DNA from: Ardenticatenaceae bacterium
Lineage (GTDB): Bacteria; Chloroflexota; Anaerolineae; Promineifilales; Promineifilaceae
Length of the DNA stretch: 64,000 nucleotides
Assembly (NCBI GenBank): GCA_020634215.1
Contig: JACKCD010000005.1
Coordinates: 91,485 to 155,484 of the forward strand
Direction of reading: 5' to 3'
This document shows, piece after piece, positions 15,936 through 24,334 of the stretch. Numbering within the stretch: the first letter of the stretch is position 1; each line of letters starts with the position of its first letter. A program made the translations under genes and the position numbers. The notes below the pieces were generated by a model. That model saw nothing but the letters and a program-made list of their open reading frames with translations. It made no database searches and was not told where the DNA came from.

Positions 15936-16553
15936 TCATGATGCATTTACGGCTGAATTCATGCCGCCATCCGAAAGGTAAACTGGTTTTTCTAACCACA
16001 TGGTTAGGCCAAGCCCCATGAGGCCAAGCGCGAAAAGGGTGCGGAAGAAGAGGAAAACGGCCGTTATTTCCTCCCCACTAAACAAAAAGAAGCCAATAAA
16101 CCCCATAACGGCCGTTGCCAACGGCAGCCATGGCCAATGCGACATCACGGGCTGGCGCAAGTTCAGGATGCCAAACCAGATTAGCCCGCCGACAAGCAAA
16201 AGCATCCCTAAAAGAACAAGAGCAAACAGATATTCCGCAAACGGGGGCAGTGCAGCAATAAAGCTAAGATGCCCAACAGCGACTAAAACACCGCCAAGGC
16301 AAAAGAGACGCAGCCCGTTTTTTCCCCAACGCCCTACCCTGACAGCATACACATACCAAAAGGCCACGTAGCCAAGCAAGTATGCCACCTGCCCCAGCAC
16401 AATCAACGCCCCATACTGTCCCGAAATGACATCCGCCATTCGGTATGAAAAAAAGAGGCGGCTCATTTCGTTGAGTTTGTTTACCAAAAAGAGCAGACTG
16501 CCCACCATCAATGCCGCCCCTCCCCACTGTGCCATATTGTTTTTCGAGTTCAT
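15936..16553 (-). CDS. Hypothetical multi-pass membrane protein (DUF4386-like)
   Basis: A 205-residue protein with about six membrane segments; the spacing and the N-terminal G-G-A-A-L-M-V-G-S-L-L-F pattern recall the DUF4386 group, but the match is weak. Two AACGGCCGTT copies lie in its 3' half, one encoding T-A-V. It precedes the membrane protein at 15349-15912 on the same strand by 23 bases. Function unknown. Confidence 0.6.
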   Translation of the reverse strand: MNSKNNMAQWGGAALMVGSLLFLVNKLNEMSRLFFSYRMADVISGQYGALIVLGQVAYLLGYVAFWYVYAVRVGRWGKNGLRLFCLGGVLVAVGHLSFIAALPPFAEYLFALVLLGMLLLVGGLIWFGILNLRQPVMSHWPWLPLATAVMGFIGFFLFSGEEITAVFLFFRTLFALGLMGLGLTMWLEKPVYLSDGGMNSAVNAS

Positions 16554-16689
16554 CGTTATACCTTTCTAAGACAGAATAGATGGCCTGAAGCCAAACCAAA
16601 CCAATCATGCCGTTAGCATAATGGCTGGTCTGTCCCGTTGTCATCGGGCGGATGTCCTGAGTTGGTCGGGAAGTTGGGTTGGAATGAAG

Positions 16690-17451
16690 TTAGTGAAATT
16701 GCCCCAAAAAGAGGCGGGTAATATAGATGAAGGGAAAACGGCCGTTTTCCCCCCACTGCTCAAACACCCCCTGCAAATCCGCCATCGCCGCTTCGTAAAG
16801 CGGGTGCCCCGGCGTGGGAGCGTAGGAGGAGGAAAGAAAGCGACCGCGCAGCCCGTCAAAATCAAAAAGCTGTACGTTGTCAAAGGTGAAAGTAAGCGGG
16901 GGCTGCCCGAAAAACGGCTCGATTCCCGGGTAGCTGTTGGCCTGGTTTAGCTCTTCGTACTGCTCGCTGTATTGGTACATCAGCGCTTCATACGCCTGCA
17001 TAGACGGCCGATCCGCCACCCGTCGCTGGTTCCACACCAGCCCTACCCAGCCGCCCGGCTTGAGAACCTGCTGGAATTCTGGCCGCGCCTGGGCGTGGTT
17101 GAACCAGTGAAACGCTTGCCCGGCGGTGATGAGATCCAGGCTGTGGTCGGGCAGGGTGGTGGCTTCGGCGGTGGCATTAACGGCCGTAAATCCCTCAAAC
17201 CCCGCCAACAACTGCTGCGAAGCCTCGCGCATCTCCTTGTTTGGCTCCACGCCCGCCACCATATGCCCATGTTCCAGCAGCAATTGGGTCAAAATGCCCG
17301 TGCCGGAGCCAATGTCGGCAATGCGGCTATCGGCGGTTAAGTTGGCATATTGGCGTAGAGTGTCATAAACGGCCGTTGGGTACCCCGGCCGGTACTTTAC
17401 ATAATTTTCAACCCGATTGGAAAAACGACGAACGGTATCTACAGCAGGCAT
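16690..17451 (-). CDS. Class I SAM-dependent methyltransferase
   Basis: A 253-residue methyltransferase of the Methyltransf_11 type. N-terminal F-S-N-R-V-E-N-Y-V-K-Y-R-P-G-Y-P is typical of a widespread family of unassigned methyltransferases. SAM motif I is I-A-D-I-G-S-G-T-G near residue 44, motif II has V-E-P-N-K-E-M, and D-L-I-T-A-G-Q-A-F-H-W-F matches the characteristic Q-A-x-H-W-F signature of this group. A final W-G-E-N-G-R-F segment carries an AACGGCCGTT copy. No clear operon partner; the LysE gene ends 15 bases upstream on the same strand and may be co-transcribed. Confidence 0.87.
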   Translation of the reverse strand: MPAVDTVRRFSNRVENYVKYRPGYPTAVYDTLRQYANLTADSRIADIGSGTGILTQLLLEHGHMVAGVEPNKEMREASQQLLAGFEGFTAVNATAEATTLPDHSLDLITAGQAFHWFNHAQARPEFQQVLKPGGWVGLVWNQRRVADRPSMQAYEALMYQYSEQYEELNQANSYPGIEPFFGQPPLTFTFDNVQLFDFDGLRGRFLSSSYAPTPGHPLYEAAMADLQGVFEQWGENGRFPFIYITRLFLGQFH

Positions 17452-17466
17452 TGGTTTTCTCCTTAC

Positions 17467-18096
17467 TTACTTGCGATGGCCGACAAAAGCGGCCGTTAGC
17501 CCCAACGCAATATACATCGTCCCAGCAAAATACCGCTGCCGCCGCACCAATTGCTGGCTGCCGCGCAGCAACGGTCGCAGCGACCCCGCCAACATGGCAT
17601 ATGCACCATCGCTGAGCAGAGCCAAGCCAACAAAGCCCACGCCAAGCAGCAAAATTTGCCCACTGACTGAACCGGCGGCCGGGTTGACAAACTGGGGCAA
17701 GAAGGCAAAAAAGAATAGGGCTGTTTTCGGGTTTAGCAAGTTAACCACCATGCCCTGATAAAAGATGCGCCGCAGGGGCTGTACCTCAATCTCAATTTCT
17801 TCCGCTGGTTCTTCTTCTAAGTATTTGCGAATGCCCAGATAAATGAGATAAGCGGCACCCAAATATTTGACAACGTTGAAGGCCAGCGTGGAGGAAAGAA
17901 GCAGGGCAGAAAGCCCCAGCGCGGCGGCGGCGATGTGGAATAGGGTGCCACATTGTATGCCCAACACGGATATAAGACCGGCCGTTCGTCCCTGATCTAG
18001 ACTTCGAGTGATAATGTATAAGACGGCAGGGCCGGGGGTGATGAGCAAGGCAACGGAGGCGGCAATAAAAATGGCTAATTGTGATCCATGAATCAT
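17467..18096 (-). CDS. LysE/RhtB family amino-acid exporter
   Basis: A 209-residue membrane protein of the LysE superfamily with six predicted membrane segments. Family motifs: L-L-I-T-P-G-P-A-V near residue 19, G-L-I-S-V-L-G-I-Q-C-G near 40, K-Y-L-G-A-A-Y-L-I-Y-L-G near 72 and L-N-P-K-T-A-L-F-F near 122. Such proteins export amino acids such as lysine, homoserine or threonine, or related metabolites; specificity is not visible. The start M-I-H-G is used because AGGA lies upstream and longer frames lack family similarity. Confidence 0.9.
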   Translation of the reverse strand: MIHGSQLAIFIAASVALLITPGPAVLYIITRSLDQGRTAGLISVLGIQCGTLFHIAAAALGLSALLLSSTLAFNVVKYLGAAYLIYLGIRKYLEEEPAEEIEIEVQPLRRIFYQGMVVNLLNPKTALFFFAFLPQFVNPAAGSVSGQILLLGVGFVGLALLSDGAYAMLAGSLRPLLRGSQQLVRRQRYFAGTMYIALGLTAAFVGHRK

Positions 18097-18314
18097 GCGA
18101 TACTGTCCTGTTGGCAAAAAATTGATGAATTTGATCGTGCCATATTCTATCTGAATTCTCAATCTGATGGGTACAAATCTGATTTCGTAAGCAAAAAAGT
18201 GAGCGTGCTTTGTCAAAATAGGCGGTTAGACAGAGCGTCCCTGTGACCTGAATGACAGTTCGGGTGTCTGAATGGACATAGTAAAGTGCATTATCGTTAA
18301 CTTTGAGGAACAAC
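18097..18314. other. Intergenic region between LysE and receiver genes
   Basis: About 218 bases with AT-rich stretches, between divergent genes; probably the promoters of both. No repeat array or RNA gene was recognised. Confidence 0.4.
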
Positions 18315-18719
18315 ATGACCCGTCCATTGGCTTTGATTATTGAGGATAACAAGGAAGTTGCCGAAGTTTTTGGTACGATTTTGGAGATGGAGGCGTATGA
18401 GGTAGAGATTGTGAGGAGTGGGGAAACGGCCGTTAAATACCTAACCGAAAACATTCCCGCCCTTGTCATCCTCGATATGTACCTGCCTGACGCTACCGGC
18501 GAAGAACTCCTCTTAAAAATCCGTCAGGATACCCGTTTAGCAAAGACCCGCGTTGTCATCGTCACCGCATTTCCCCAAACCACTCGCTTTATGGCGGCCA
18601 AAGCTGACACAGTGCTTTGCAAACCCTTACGGCTAGAGCAAATGCGGCACATCGCTTCCCGCTTTTACCCCACCAACCGCGAAAACTCCACGGAAGATAT
18701 TTTGCTTTCACCCAACTAA
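18315..18719 (+). CDS. CheY-like single-domain response regulator
   Basis: A 134-residue stand-alone receiver. Acidic pocket I-I-E-D-N, phospho-acceptor in L-V-I-L-D-M-Y-L-P-D (near residue 56), T/S in V-T-A-F, and K in V-L-C-K-P-L are all present, so phosphorylation is expected. GAGGA lies 5 nt before the ATG. No output domain and no adjacent kinase, so it probably relays phosphate or binds a partner protein. The AACGGCCGTT copy at 18425 marks an abrupt switch from G-rich to C/A-rich sequence. Confidence 0.88.
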   Translation: MTRPLALIIEDNKEVAEVFGTILEMEAYEVEIVRSGETAVKYLTENIPALVILDMYLPDATGEELLLKIRQDTRLAKTRVVIVTAFPQTTRFMAAKADTVLCKPLRLEQMRHIASRFYPTNRENSTEDILLSPN

Positions 18720-18850
18720 ACGAACAAAACCAGCTTTCGCATTGGGCTTACGCCTCTAATAATTTATACTCCCTTATACTGAATAGGTAATCCATAACAC
18801 CAGCCTGACCGAGCAGCCTGATGCGGTTAGCTGTATATAAGGAGTACAGT

Positions 18851-19633
18851 GTGGAGATAGTTGAAAATTTAGCCAATTGGTACGATGAATATCGTGCTGG
18901 TTGGCTGGCACATTACCAGCAGACCGGGCAAACTGATTTCCAGCTTTACAAACGGCCGAAAAACGAAAACAGCCCGGGCATTCCGGGTATCAATCTGGCT
19001 CAGAGCCGCCTCATGTTCATCACCACTGCAGGGGTTTATTTGTCAGCCAGCCAAGAGCCATTTGATGCGGAAAATGATCTGGGTGATTATTCCATCCGTC
19101 AGTTTAGCTCAAACGTCACCTTTGACCAGTTAGGCTATGCCCATACCCATTATGACCACGCAGCCGTCAATGCTGACCCGCAGGTGCTGATGCCGCTAAC
19201 CCATTTGCGCCACAAAGTAGCGGACGGAGAAATTGGTGAGTTAGCCCCCTCAATTATCAGCTATTGTGGCTACCAGCCAGACCTCAAGCAAGTGGTTGAG
19301 ACCATGATCCCCCAAATTGTGGCCGTGGCGCTGGCCGAAAAAGTAGACGGTGCCTTGGTGGTACCCGCCTGACCGCTTTGTATCCAGTCCGGTGGACTGG
19401 TTGCCAGAGCTTTGGAAATGAACGGCATTGCCACTACAACCACCAGTTGGAGTGGCTTCCGCATTGAATTAGCCAAACCACCGCGCACCACCATCACCTC
19501 CTTGGCGCGAGGTGCCACCTTGGGGCAGCCCGGTGACAGTGCCCAACAGCTTCGGGTGTTGAATGCCACCCTGGCGCTACTGGCTCAAGATGCACCCATT
19601 CCGCCTGTGCGTTTGCGTGAGCGGGCAGAGTAA
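18851..19633 (+). CDS. GrdB-like glycine/sarcosine/betaine reductase family selenoprotein (Sec174, UxxC)
   Basis: A 260-residue protein translated through an in-frame TGA at 19370-19372. The part before it and the part after it are in the same frame and together match the selenoprotein B / reductase family: G-Y-A-H-T-H-Y-D-H-A near residue 98, D-G-A-L-V-V-P-A, then U-P-L-C-I-Q-S-G-G-L-V-A-R-A-L-E and K-P-P-R-T. In cysteine homologues this site reads P-x-C-P-x-C-x-Q-S, so TGA falls exactly on the catalytic Cys position and gives a U-x-x-C redox pair. A SECIS-type hairpin follows. The GTG start at 18851 is supported by AAGGAG 6 nt upstream. Probably a thiol-dependent redox enzyme; substrate unknown. 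Without Sec insertion the product would end at residue 173. Confidence 0.88.
19375..19410 (+). promoter_or_regulatory. Bacterial SECIS element
   Basis: Two nucleotides after the TGA a composite stem-loop begins: outer stem GCTTTG (19375-19380) with CAGAGC (19405-19410), a small internal loop, inner stem CCAGTCC (19384-19390) with GGACTGG (19394-19400), and apical loop GGT (19391-19393). The loop starts 18 nt after the TGA and begins with G, which fits the known bacterial SECIS rules for SelB binding. Confidence 0.85.
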
Positions 19634-19636
19634 ACG

Positions 19637-19671
19637 AAAAAGGGGCAATCCGTTTGGATTGCCCTTTTTTC
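19637..19671. terminator. Bidirectional rho-independent terminator
   Basis: Arms AAAAGGGGCAATCC and GGATTGCCCTTTTT around GTTT, serving the selenoprotein gene (+) and the convergent anti-sigma-like gene (-). Confidence 0.92.
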
Positions 19672-19692
19672 GTGTGCCACTTGACAAGCAAA

Positions 19693-21687
19693 CTATGGTG
19701 TTGGCGATTGGACCAAGGCAGGGTCAACCGCTTGCACAAACAGGCTAATTAACTCGTTGGTATCAGTTTCACCCTGGAAGCGCCACGCTGGCTGCAGATA
19801 GAACTGCGTTTCTGTCGTTTCCGGGTCGTAGACCGGTGAAAAGATGTAGATAAGATCTACGCTGTTAATCGTGGCTTGCCCAATCTTGTATTCCACAAAC
19901 GGGGTGTCAATGATTGGCTCATCAATGGTTACTGGTGGCACATCTACGATGCGATCCAGACTTTGCCAGCCGAGGATAACCGTTTCGCCATTTTCGTTGG
20001 GGCCGCGCCAGCCGTTGAAGTAGACGCGCTCGCCATCTGTCAGGTCGGCCGGAGGATTGGGCAGGACAAAGCTTTGGCCGTAATTGCTGTTAAAAGTCAC
20101 GGTGTCGCCGCTGCGGCTGATACTGCCTTCCAGCCAAATATATTCATAGCTGTTGTTAACGATTGGTTCCCAGCTTTGCAGCGTCAAGGTGGGAACTGTT
20201 TCCATGTCATTGACGGTGCCAACCACGCGGATTTGCTGACCCACGTAGGGAACAATGGCCTGTAGATCGGCATCGCTGGCAATGAGGCGGTATTGGTCAA
20301 CCATAATGCGGGGTGGGGCATCGTTATTAACGGCCGTCATCACGCTCGGATAAGGGAAGATCGTGACCGTGCCACCACTCTGCGGCAGATTTTGCCATGA
20401 CTTATACAAGCTGTCGTCAACACCCGGTACCGGTACTGGGGTGGGGTAGACGTAGTTAGAGCCGGGCGTGGTGAAGAAGGTAATGCGGTTGTAATCAATC
20501 TCGCCGCTGGTCAGCAATTCCCAAGCCGCTTGCGCCGACTGAATGGGGTAGTTGCCAATGGCGGATAAATTGCTGAGCGGATTGTAGGCCACGGACAGGA
20601 TTTGGCCGTTGTTGTTAACGCTGACCATGTATTCGGGATAGTTCACGATGCGCCCATCCAAAATGCGGTGGAATTCCAGATCACTGCCCCATGGAGCCAC
20701 TACTTCGTATTCAAAATTGAGCAGACCACGGTCGCGCAGGAATGCTTCGGCGATGGGTTTGGCCTGGTCAACGGGCATGGGTTCATAGTTGTAGTTTGGT
20801 GCAGCATTTTGGTCATAGTAGTACCAGCCATCTTCACGGACGGCGAGGTTACGCAGACCATCAAAGGTTTGGTAGACGGGGGGCGGTGTCCAAACTGTGC
20901 CGTTTTCGTCGGTGTAGGGTTGGTATTGATCTTGATAGAGCGTGGTGGGCATTCCAAACAGCTCCGCCAAGCGTACAGCATCTTCAAGGGTGAGCAGTTT
21001 GTTGCCGGGCTGGTGGTAGACAGTAACGGCCGTTTCTCCCTCTGGCAGCGTCGTGTTCAGCACAAAGTTAGTCTTGCCCAGTGGGTTCCATTCTGGGAAG
21101 CCCCCATCAACCGGCATTGGGTCAATGGCAATATCGCTAGTCGCTGCGCCACCGCCGCCACCACCCATGCCCATGCTCACGCCTGCCGCCCCGCTGAGGC
21201 TAGGCAGCTTTGCCAAGGTTGTTGGGTCAGAGGTCGACACAACTGCGGCTTCACCTTCCTCAACTATTACGGTAGGCGTTATACCCGCCACTGCTGCTGG
21301 CTCCACGCTGCCGGGAGCTGCTGCCTGGAACATTGTCCAGGCGAAATAAGCGACTACCGCCAAAATGGCGACAGTTCCAAGTGCAAATACTGGTCGTTTC
21401 ATGGTAAAAAATTCCTTTACAAATTGGCTGAAACCATTGGTTTCAGGTTGTTGTATTTTTGGCGTTGGCCGCCTGGAGGCACTGCGCGTCAGTTGTGCCT
21501 CCAGCGCGGCCACAAAATCAATGTCCGCTTCAGTTGATTGTGCCAGCCCGGCAAACTGGTCAGCCAGATGAGCCAATACCATTACGTCTTCAGACGGCAG
21601 CAACCCCTCTGGCAGAGGTTGCTGCTTGAGCTTGCTGGTTATCAAGCTGTCCAGTTCATCGGCTAGCTGTTGCTCTGTCTTCTTCAT
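19693..21687 (-). CDS. Large membrane protein, anti-sigma-factor-like
   Basis: A 664-residue protein overlapping the ECF sigma gene by ATGA. Residues 1-95 are a cytoplasmic, helical region; one membrane segment lies at about 97-117; the remainder is an extracytoplasmic region with a Gly-rich stretch (M-G-M-G-G-G-G-G-G near 175), many Tyr/Pro/Asn and a C-terminal half with beta-strand repeats such as V-T-I-D-E-P-I-I-D-T-P. The layout and the translational coupling suggest that it restrains the sigma factor at the membrane and senses an outside signal. A zf-HC2 cysteine motif is not evident in the cytoplasmic part, so the anti-sigma function is inferred from context only. Confidence 0.65.
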   Translation of the reverse strand: MKKTEQQLADELDSLITSKLKQQPLPEGLLPSEDVMVLAHLADQFAGLAQSTEADIDFVAALEAQLTRSASRRPTPKIQQPETNGFSQFVKEFFTMKRPVFALGTVAILAVVAYFAWTMFQAAAPGSVEPAAVAGITPTVIVEEGEAAVVSTSDPTTLAKLPSLSGAAGVSMGMGGGGGGAATSDIAIDPMPVDGGFPEWNPLGKTNFVLNTTLPEGETAVTVYHQPGNKLLTLEDAVRLAELFGMPTTLYQDQYQPYTDENGTVWTPPPVYQTFDGLRNLAVREDGWYYYDQNAAPNYNYEPMPVDQAKPIAEAFLRDRGLLNFEYEVVAPWGSDLEFHRILDGRIVNYPEYMVSVNNNGQILSVAYNPLSNLSAIGNYPIQSAQAAWELLTSGEIDYNRITFFTTPGSNYVYPTPVPVPGVDDSLYKSWQNLPQSGGTVTIFPYPSVMTAVNNDAPPRIMVDQYRLIASDADLQAIVPYVGQQIRVVGTVNDMETVPTLTLQSWEPIVNNSYEYIWLEGSISRSGDTVTFNSNYGQSFVLPNPPADLTDGERVYFNGWRGPNENGETVILGWQSLDRIVDVPPVTIDEPIIDTPFVEYKIGQATINSVDLIYIFSPVYDPETTETQFYLQPAWRFQGETDTNELISLFVQAVDPALVQSPTP

Positions 21688-22274
21688 GCCTTACTCTCCT
21701 GCGTAACGTTTAATTGGGTTTGCAGGTCGCGCAGCCCACGGAACAGCAACATACGCACGGCTGCCTCGTTTTTGTCCAACAGTCGCGCAATGTCGGGTAC
21801 CTCCAGCCCCGCCATGAGGCGAAGCGTGATGACTTCGGCGCGATCTGGGGCGATGGTTTGCAGCTTGCGTGTGACCCGGGCAATGTCAAGCTGCTGGTCG
21901 AGTTGTTCGTCGGGGTCGTCGGTATTGGTGTCGGTGAGGGAAACGGCCGTTTCCAAATCCACCTGCGGCTTCTGGCGGCGAAACTGGTCTGCCACCTTAT
22001 GCCGCGCAATCCCCAGCAGCCACGCCACAAACGGCTGTGTGCTGCGATACGACTTCAACCCTTCCATCGCCGCCAAAAACGTCTGCGATGTCAAATCCTG
22101 CGCATCCTGTACATTTCCACCCACCCGCACCAGCACATACCGATACACCCGCTGCACATGCCGCTGGTACAGTTCCGAAAACGCACCCAAATTTTGTTGT
22201 GCCCGCGCCACCAGCATGTCATCCTCTACCACATTCACTGGTTCCAACGGGTTAATCAGTTGCATCAACATCAT
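21684..22274 (-). CDS. ECF-type RNA polymerase sigma factor
   Basis: A 196-residue sigma-70-family factor. Region 2 (about 25-95) shows F-S-E-L-Y-Q-R-H-V-Q-R-V-Y-R-Y, the D-A-x-D-L-T-S-Q-T-F motif and W-L-L-G-I-A-R-H-K-V-A-D. Region 4 (about 135-190) shows A-P-D-R-A-E-V-I-T-L-R-L-M-A-G-L and the helix-turn-helix I-A-R-L-L-D-K-N-E-A-A-V-R-M-L-L-F-R-G. AGGAGA lies 9 nt before the ATG. The next gene overlaps by ATGA and encodes a membrane protein likely to be its regulator. Confidence 0.92.
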   Translation of the reverse strand: MMLMQLINPLEPVNVVEDDMLVARAQQNLGAFSELYQRHVQRVYRYVLVRVGGNVQDAQDLTSQTFLAAMEGLKSYRSTQPFVAWLLGIARHKVADQFRRQKPQVDLETAVSLTDTNTDDPDEQLDQQLDIARVTRKLQTIAPDRAEVITLRLMAGLEVPDIARLLDKNEAAVRMLLFRGLRDLQTQLNVTQESKA

Positions 22275-22443
22275 GCAAGACTGTCTCCTAAAGAAGGTTG
22301 GAATGATTTTGTTCCGTTCTATTTCTAATATCGCACTTCGTCACCCATTTATAACAGGCAATTTCAAAATTGGTTTTTTGATCCTTTGCAACCGTTTGAC
22401 AGTCCCCCACCCATCATGCAAAATTACCCAACCCAAATAACTT

Positions 22444-22509
22444 GAAGATTGGAGATTGGAGATTAGCCCATGCGCGGCTGAAATCTCCAATCTCCAATCT
22501 CCAACCTCC
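22444..22509. repeat. Heptad hairpin, GGAGATT/AATCTCC family
   Basis: Three GGAGATT-type units, an 18-20 nt loop, then four AATCTCC-type units; ends five bases before the amidase start codon, so the hairpin covers the ribosome-binding region. Confidence 0.88.
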
Positions 22510-22514
22510 CATTT

Positions 22515-23927
22515 ATGAACGATCTTTGTTTTCTTCCCGCAACCGAACTAGCCCAACGTATTCAGCGCAAAGAGCTATCTGCCCGCGAGGTGATGGCGGC
22601 TCATTTGGCGCAAATTGAAAAGGTAAACCCCCATGTCAACGCCATTGTCACGCTGCTGCCGGAGCAGGCCATGGCCGCTGCCGCTGCCGCCGACGAAGCA
22701 CAGGCGCGGGGCGAACCGCTTGGTCCGCTCCACGGCCTGCCTATTGCCCACAAGGATTTAGCCAACACCAAAGGGATTCGCACCACCTTTGGCTCGCCCA
22801 TACTTAAGGACAATGTGCCTGATTTTAACGATTTGATTATTGATCGCTTGCAGGGGGCGGGGGCGTTGACCATTGGCAAAACCAACACGCCTGAATTTGG
22901 CGCGGGGTCACAAACGTTTAACCGGGTGTTTGGGGCGACGCGCAACCCATATGACCTGGGCAAAACGTGCGGCGGCAGCAGTGGCGGGGCGGCGGTCTCG
23001 CTGGCAACGGGGATGATCCCGATTGCCGACGGCAGCGACATGGGCGGCTCGCTGCGGAACCCGGCCAACTATTGCAACATTGTGGGAATGCGGGTGTCGC
23101 CGGGGCGGGTGCCGGATTATCCCAAGCTGTTGGGCTGGGGGACGCTGGGGGTGGTGGGGCCGATGGCGCGGACGGTGTCGGACGTGGCGCTGCTGCTGAC
23201 GGCGATTGCTGGCCCCGACCGGCGTGATCCGCTTTCGATTCAGCAGCCGGGCAGCCTGTTTGCCCAACCGCTGGCGCGGGATTTTCGCGGGACGAAGGTG
23301 GCGTGGAGTTTGGATTTGGGGGAGCTGCCGGTGGATGGGCGCGTAACGGCCGTTCTTGCCTCCCAACGCCACATTTTCACCGACCTGGGTCTGGAACTGG
23401 CGGAAAAAATGCCCGATTGGCGCGGTGCCGACGAAGCGTTCAAGGTGGGCCGCGCCCTATCCTTTGCCCATAGCATGGCCCCCCTGCTAGAAAACCACCG
23501 CGACCAACTGAAGCAAACCATCATCTGGAACGCCGAATCCGGCCTCAAGCTATCGGCACTCGATTATGCCCGCGCCGAGGAGCAGCGGACGGCGTTATAC
23601 CATCGCGTGCGCGAATTTATGGAGGAATACGAATACCTCATTTTGCCCGTCAGCCAGGTGCCGCCGTTTGACATCAACCAAGAGTTCATCACCGAAATCA
23701 ATGGCGTGCAGATGGAGACCTACATTGACTGGATGAAGTCGTGTTACTACATTTCCGCTACCGGTTTGCCCGCCGTTTCCGTGCCGTGTGGCTTCACCGA
23801 CGATGGGCTGCCCGTGGGGGTGCAAATTGTGGGGCGACACCAGGATGATTTTGGCGTGCTGCAACTGGCCTATGCGTTTGAGCAGGCGACGCAGGTGTGG
23901 CGGAGAAGGCCGGAGATTGGGGATTAG
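22515..23927 (+). CDS. Amidase-signature family hydrolase
   Basis: A 470-residue amidase-signature enzyme. The Ser-Ser-Lys triad is in place: K80 in I-A-H-K-D, cis-Ser in C-G-G-S-S-G-G-A-A (155/156) and nucleophile S179 in D-M-G-G-S-L-R. A T-G-L-P-A-V-S-V-P-C-G segment near 415 and the C-terminal G-L-P-V-G-V-Q-I-V-G are typical. It should hydrolyse an amide bond; GatA activity is unlikely because gatB/gatC are absent nearby. No conventional ribosome site is seen, since the start follows a heptad hairpin. The last four residues E-I-G-D are encoded by another heptad repeat that also ends the convergent TumE-like gene. Confidence 0.88.
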   Translation: MNDLCFLPATELAQRIQRKELSAREVMAAHLAQIEKVNPHVNAIVTLLPEQAMAAAAAADEAQARGEPLGPLHGLPIAHKDLANTKGIRTTFGSPILKDNVPDFNDLIIDRLQGAGALTIGKTNTPEFGAGSQTFNRVFGATRNPYDLGKTCGGSSGGAAVSLATGMIPIADGSDMGGSLRNPANYCNIVGMRVSPGRVPDYPKLLGWGTLGVVGPMARTVSDVALLLTAIAGPDRRDPLSIQQPGSLFAQPLARDFRGTKVAWSLDLGELPVDGRVTAVLASQRHIFTDLGLELAEKMPDWRGADEAFKVGRALSFAHSMAPLLENHRDQLKQTIIWNAESGLKLSALDYARAEEQRTALYHRVREFMEEYEYLILPVSQVPPFDINQEFITEINGVQMETYIDWMKSCYYISATGLPAVSVPCGFTDDGLPVGVQIVGRHQDDFGVLQLAYAFEQATQVWRRRPEIGD

Positions 23928-23945
23928 AGTTAGAGATTGGAGATG
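23911..23945. repeat. GGAGATT-type repeat spanning two convergent stop codons
   Basis: A short GGAGATT/GGGGATT/AGAGATT tract gives the last codons of the amidase (E-I-G-D-stop) on the plus strand and of the TumE-like gene (Y-I-S-N-L-stop) on the minus strand; the stops are two bases apart. Confidence 0.8.
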
Positions 23946-24319
23946 TACTCGTCAATCTCACGAAAGATTTGTTTTAGCGTGGGTTGTTCCGCAGGTTCGG
24001 CTGTTTCATCAGCACCGACATGCTTATGGTGTGGAAAGGTGGCAAATTGAGGGAAGTGTGGCGCGTTATCGTAGCGAAAAACGTTGACCTCGTCATGCAA
24101 ATAAGCGTAGGAGTAACCGACGCGCTCAGGATAGCCATTTTGGGTGGTGACAACTTCCTCAACATTTAGCTGTGACCCATCCCAAAAGTAAAGGCGGGCT
24201 TTGATGCGGCCTTGAAATTGGCTGAACTTCTGTAAAAGAATAGGCGTTTGAACAAATTGGACGTTTGGGTTTTGTTGGATGCTTCGTTTGAAGGCAGTAA
24301 AGTATTGTTCGATGTCCAT
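23930..24319 (-). CDS. TumE-like toxin (DUF6516 family)
   Basis: A 129-residue protein resembling the DUF6516/TumE toxin family: an N-terminal helix, a beta-rich centre with G-R-I-K-A-R-L-Y-F-W-D-G-S-Q-L and G-Y-S-Y-A-Y-L-H-D-E-V-N-V-F-R-Y-D-N-A-P-H, then a His-rich H-H-K-H segment. The R-Y-D-N-x-P-H motif is characteristic. Together with the upstream 98-residue gene it forms a type II toxin-antitoxin pair with antitoxin first and a 15-base gap. The toxin is thought to act on RNA or translation. C-terminal residues come from a heptad repeat. Confidence 0.7.
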   Translation of the reverse strand: MDIEQYFTAFKRSIQQNPNVQFVQTPILLQKFSQFQGRIKARLYFWDGSQLNVEEVVTTQNGYPERVGYSYAYLHDEVNVFRYDNAPHFPQFATFPHHKHVGADETAEPAEQPTLKQIFREIDEYISNL

Positions 24320-24334
24320 ACAAGCAGGAAGATG

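Noticed and set aside
20602..21537. Long open frame antisense to the anti-sigma-like gene
   Set aside because: No domain resemblance; composition follows from the complementary strand of a supported gene.
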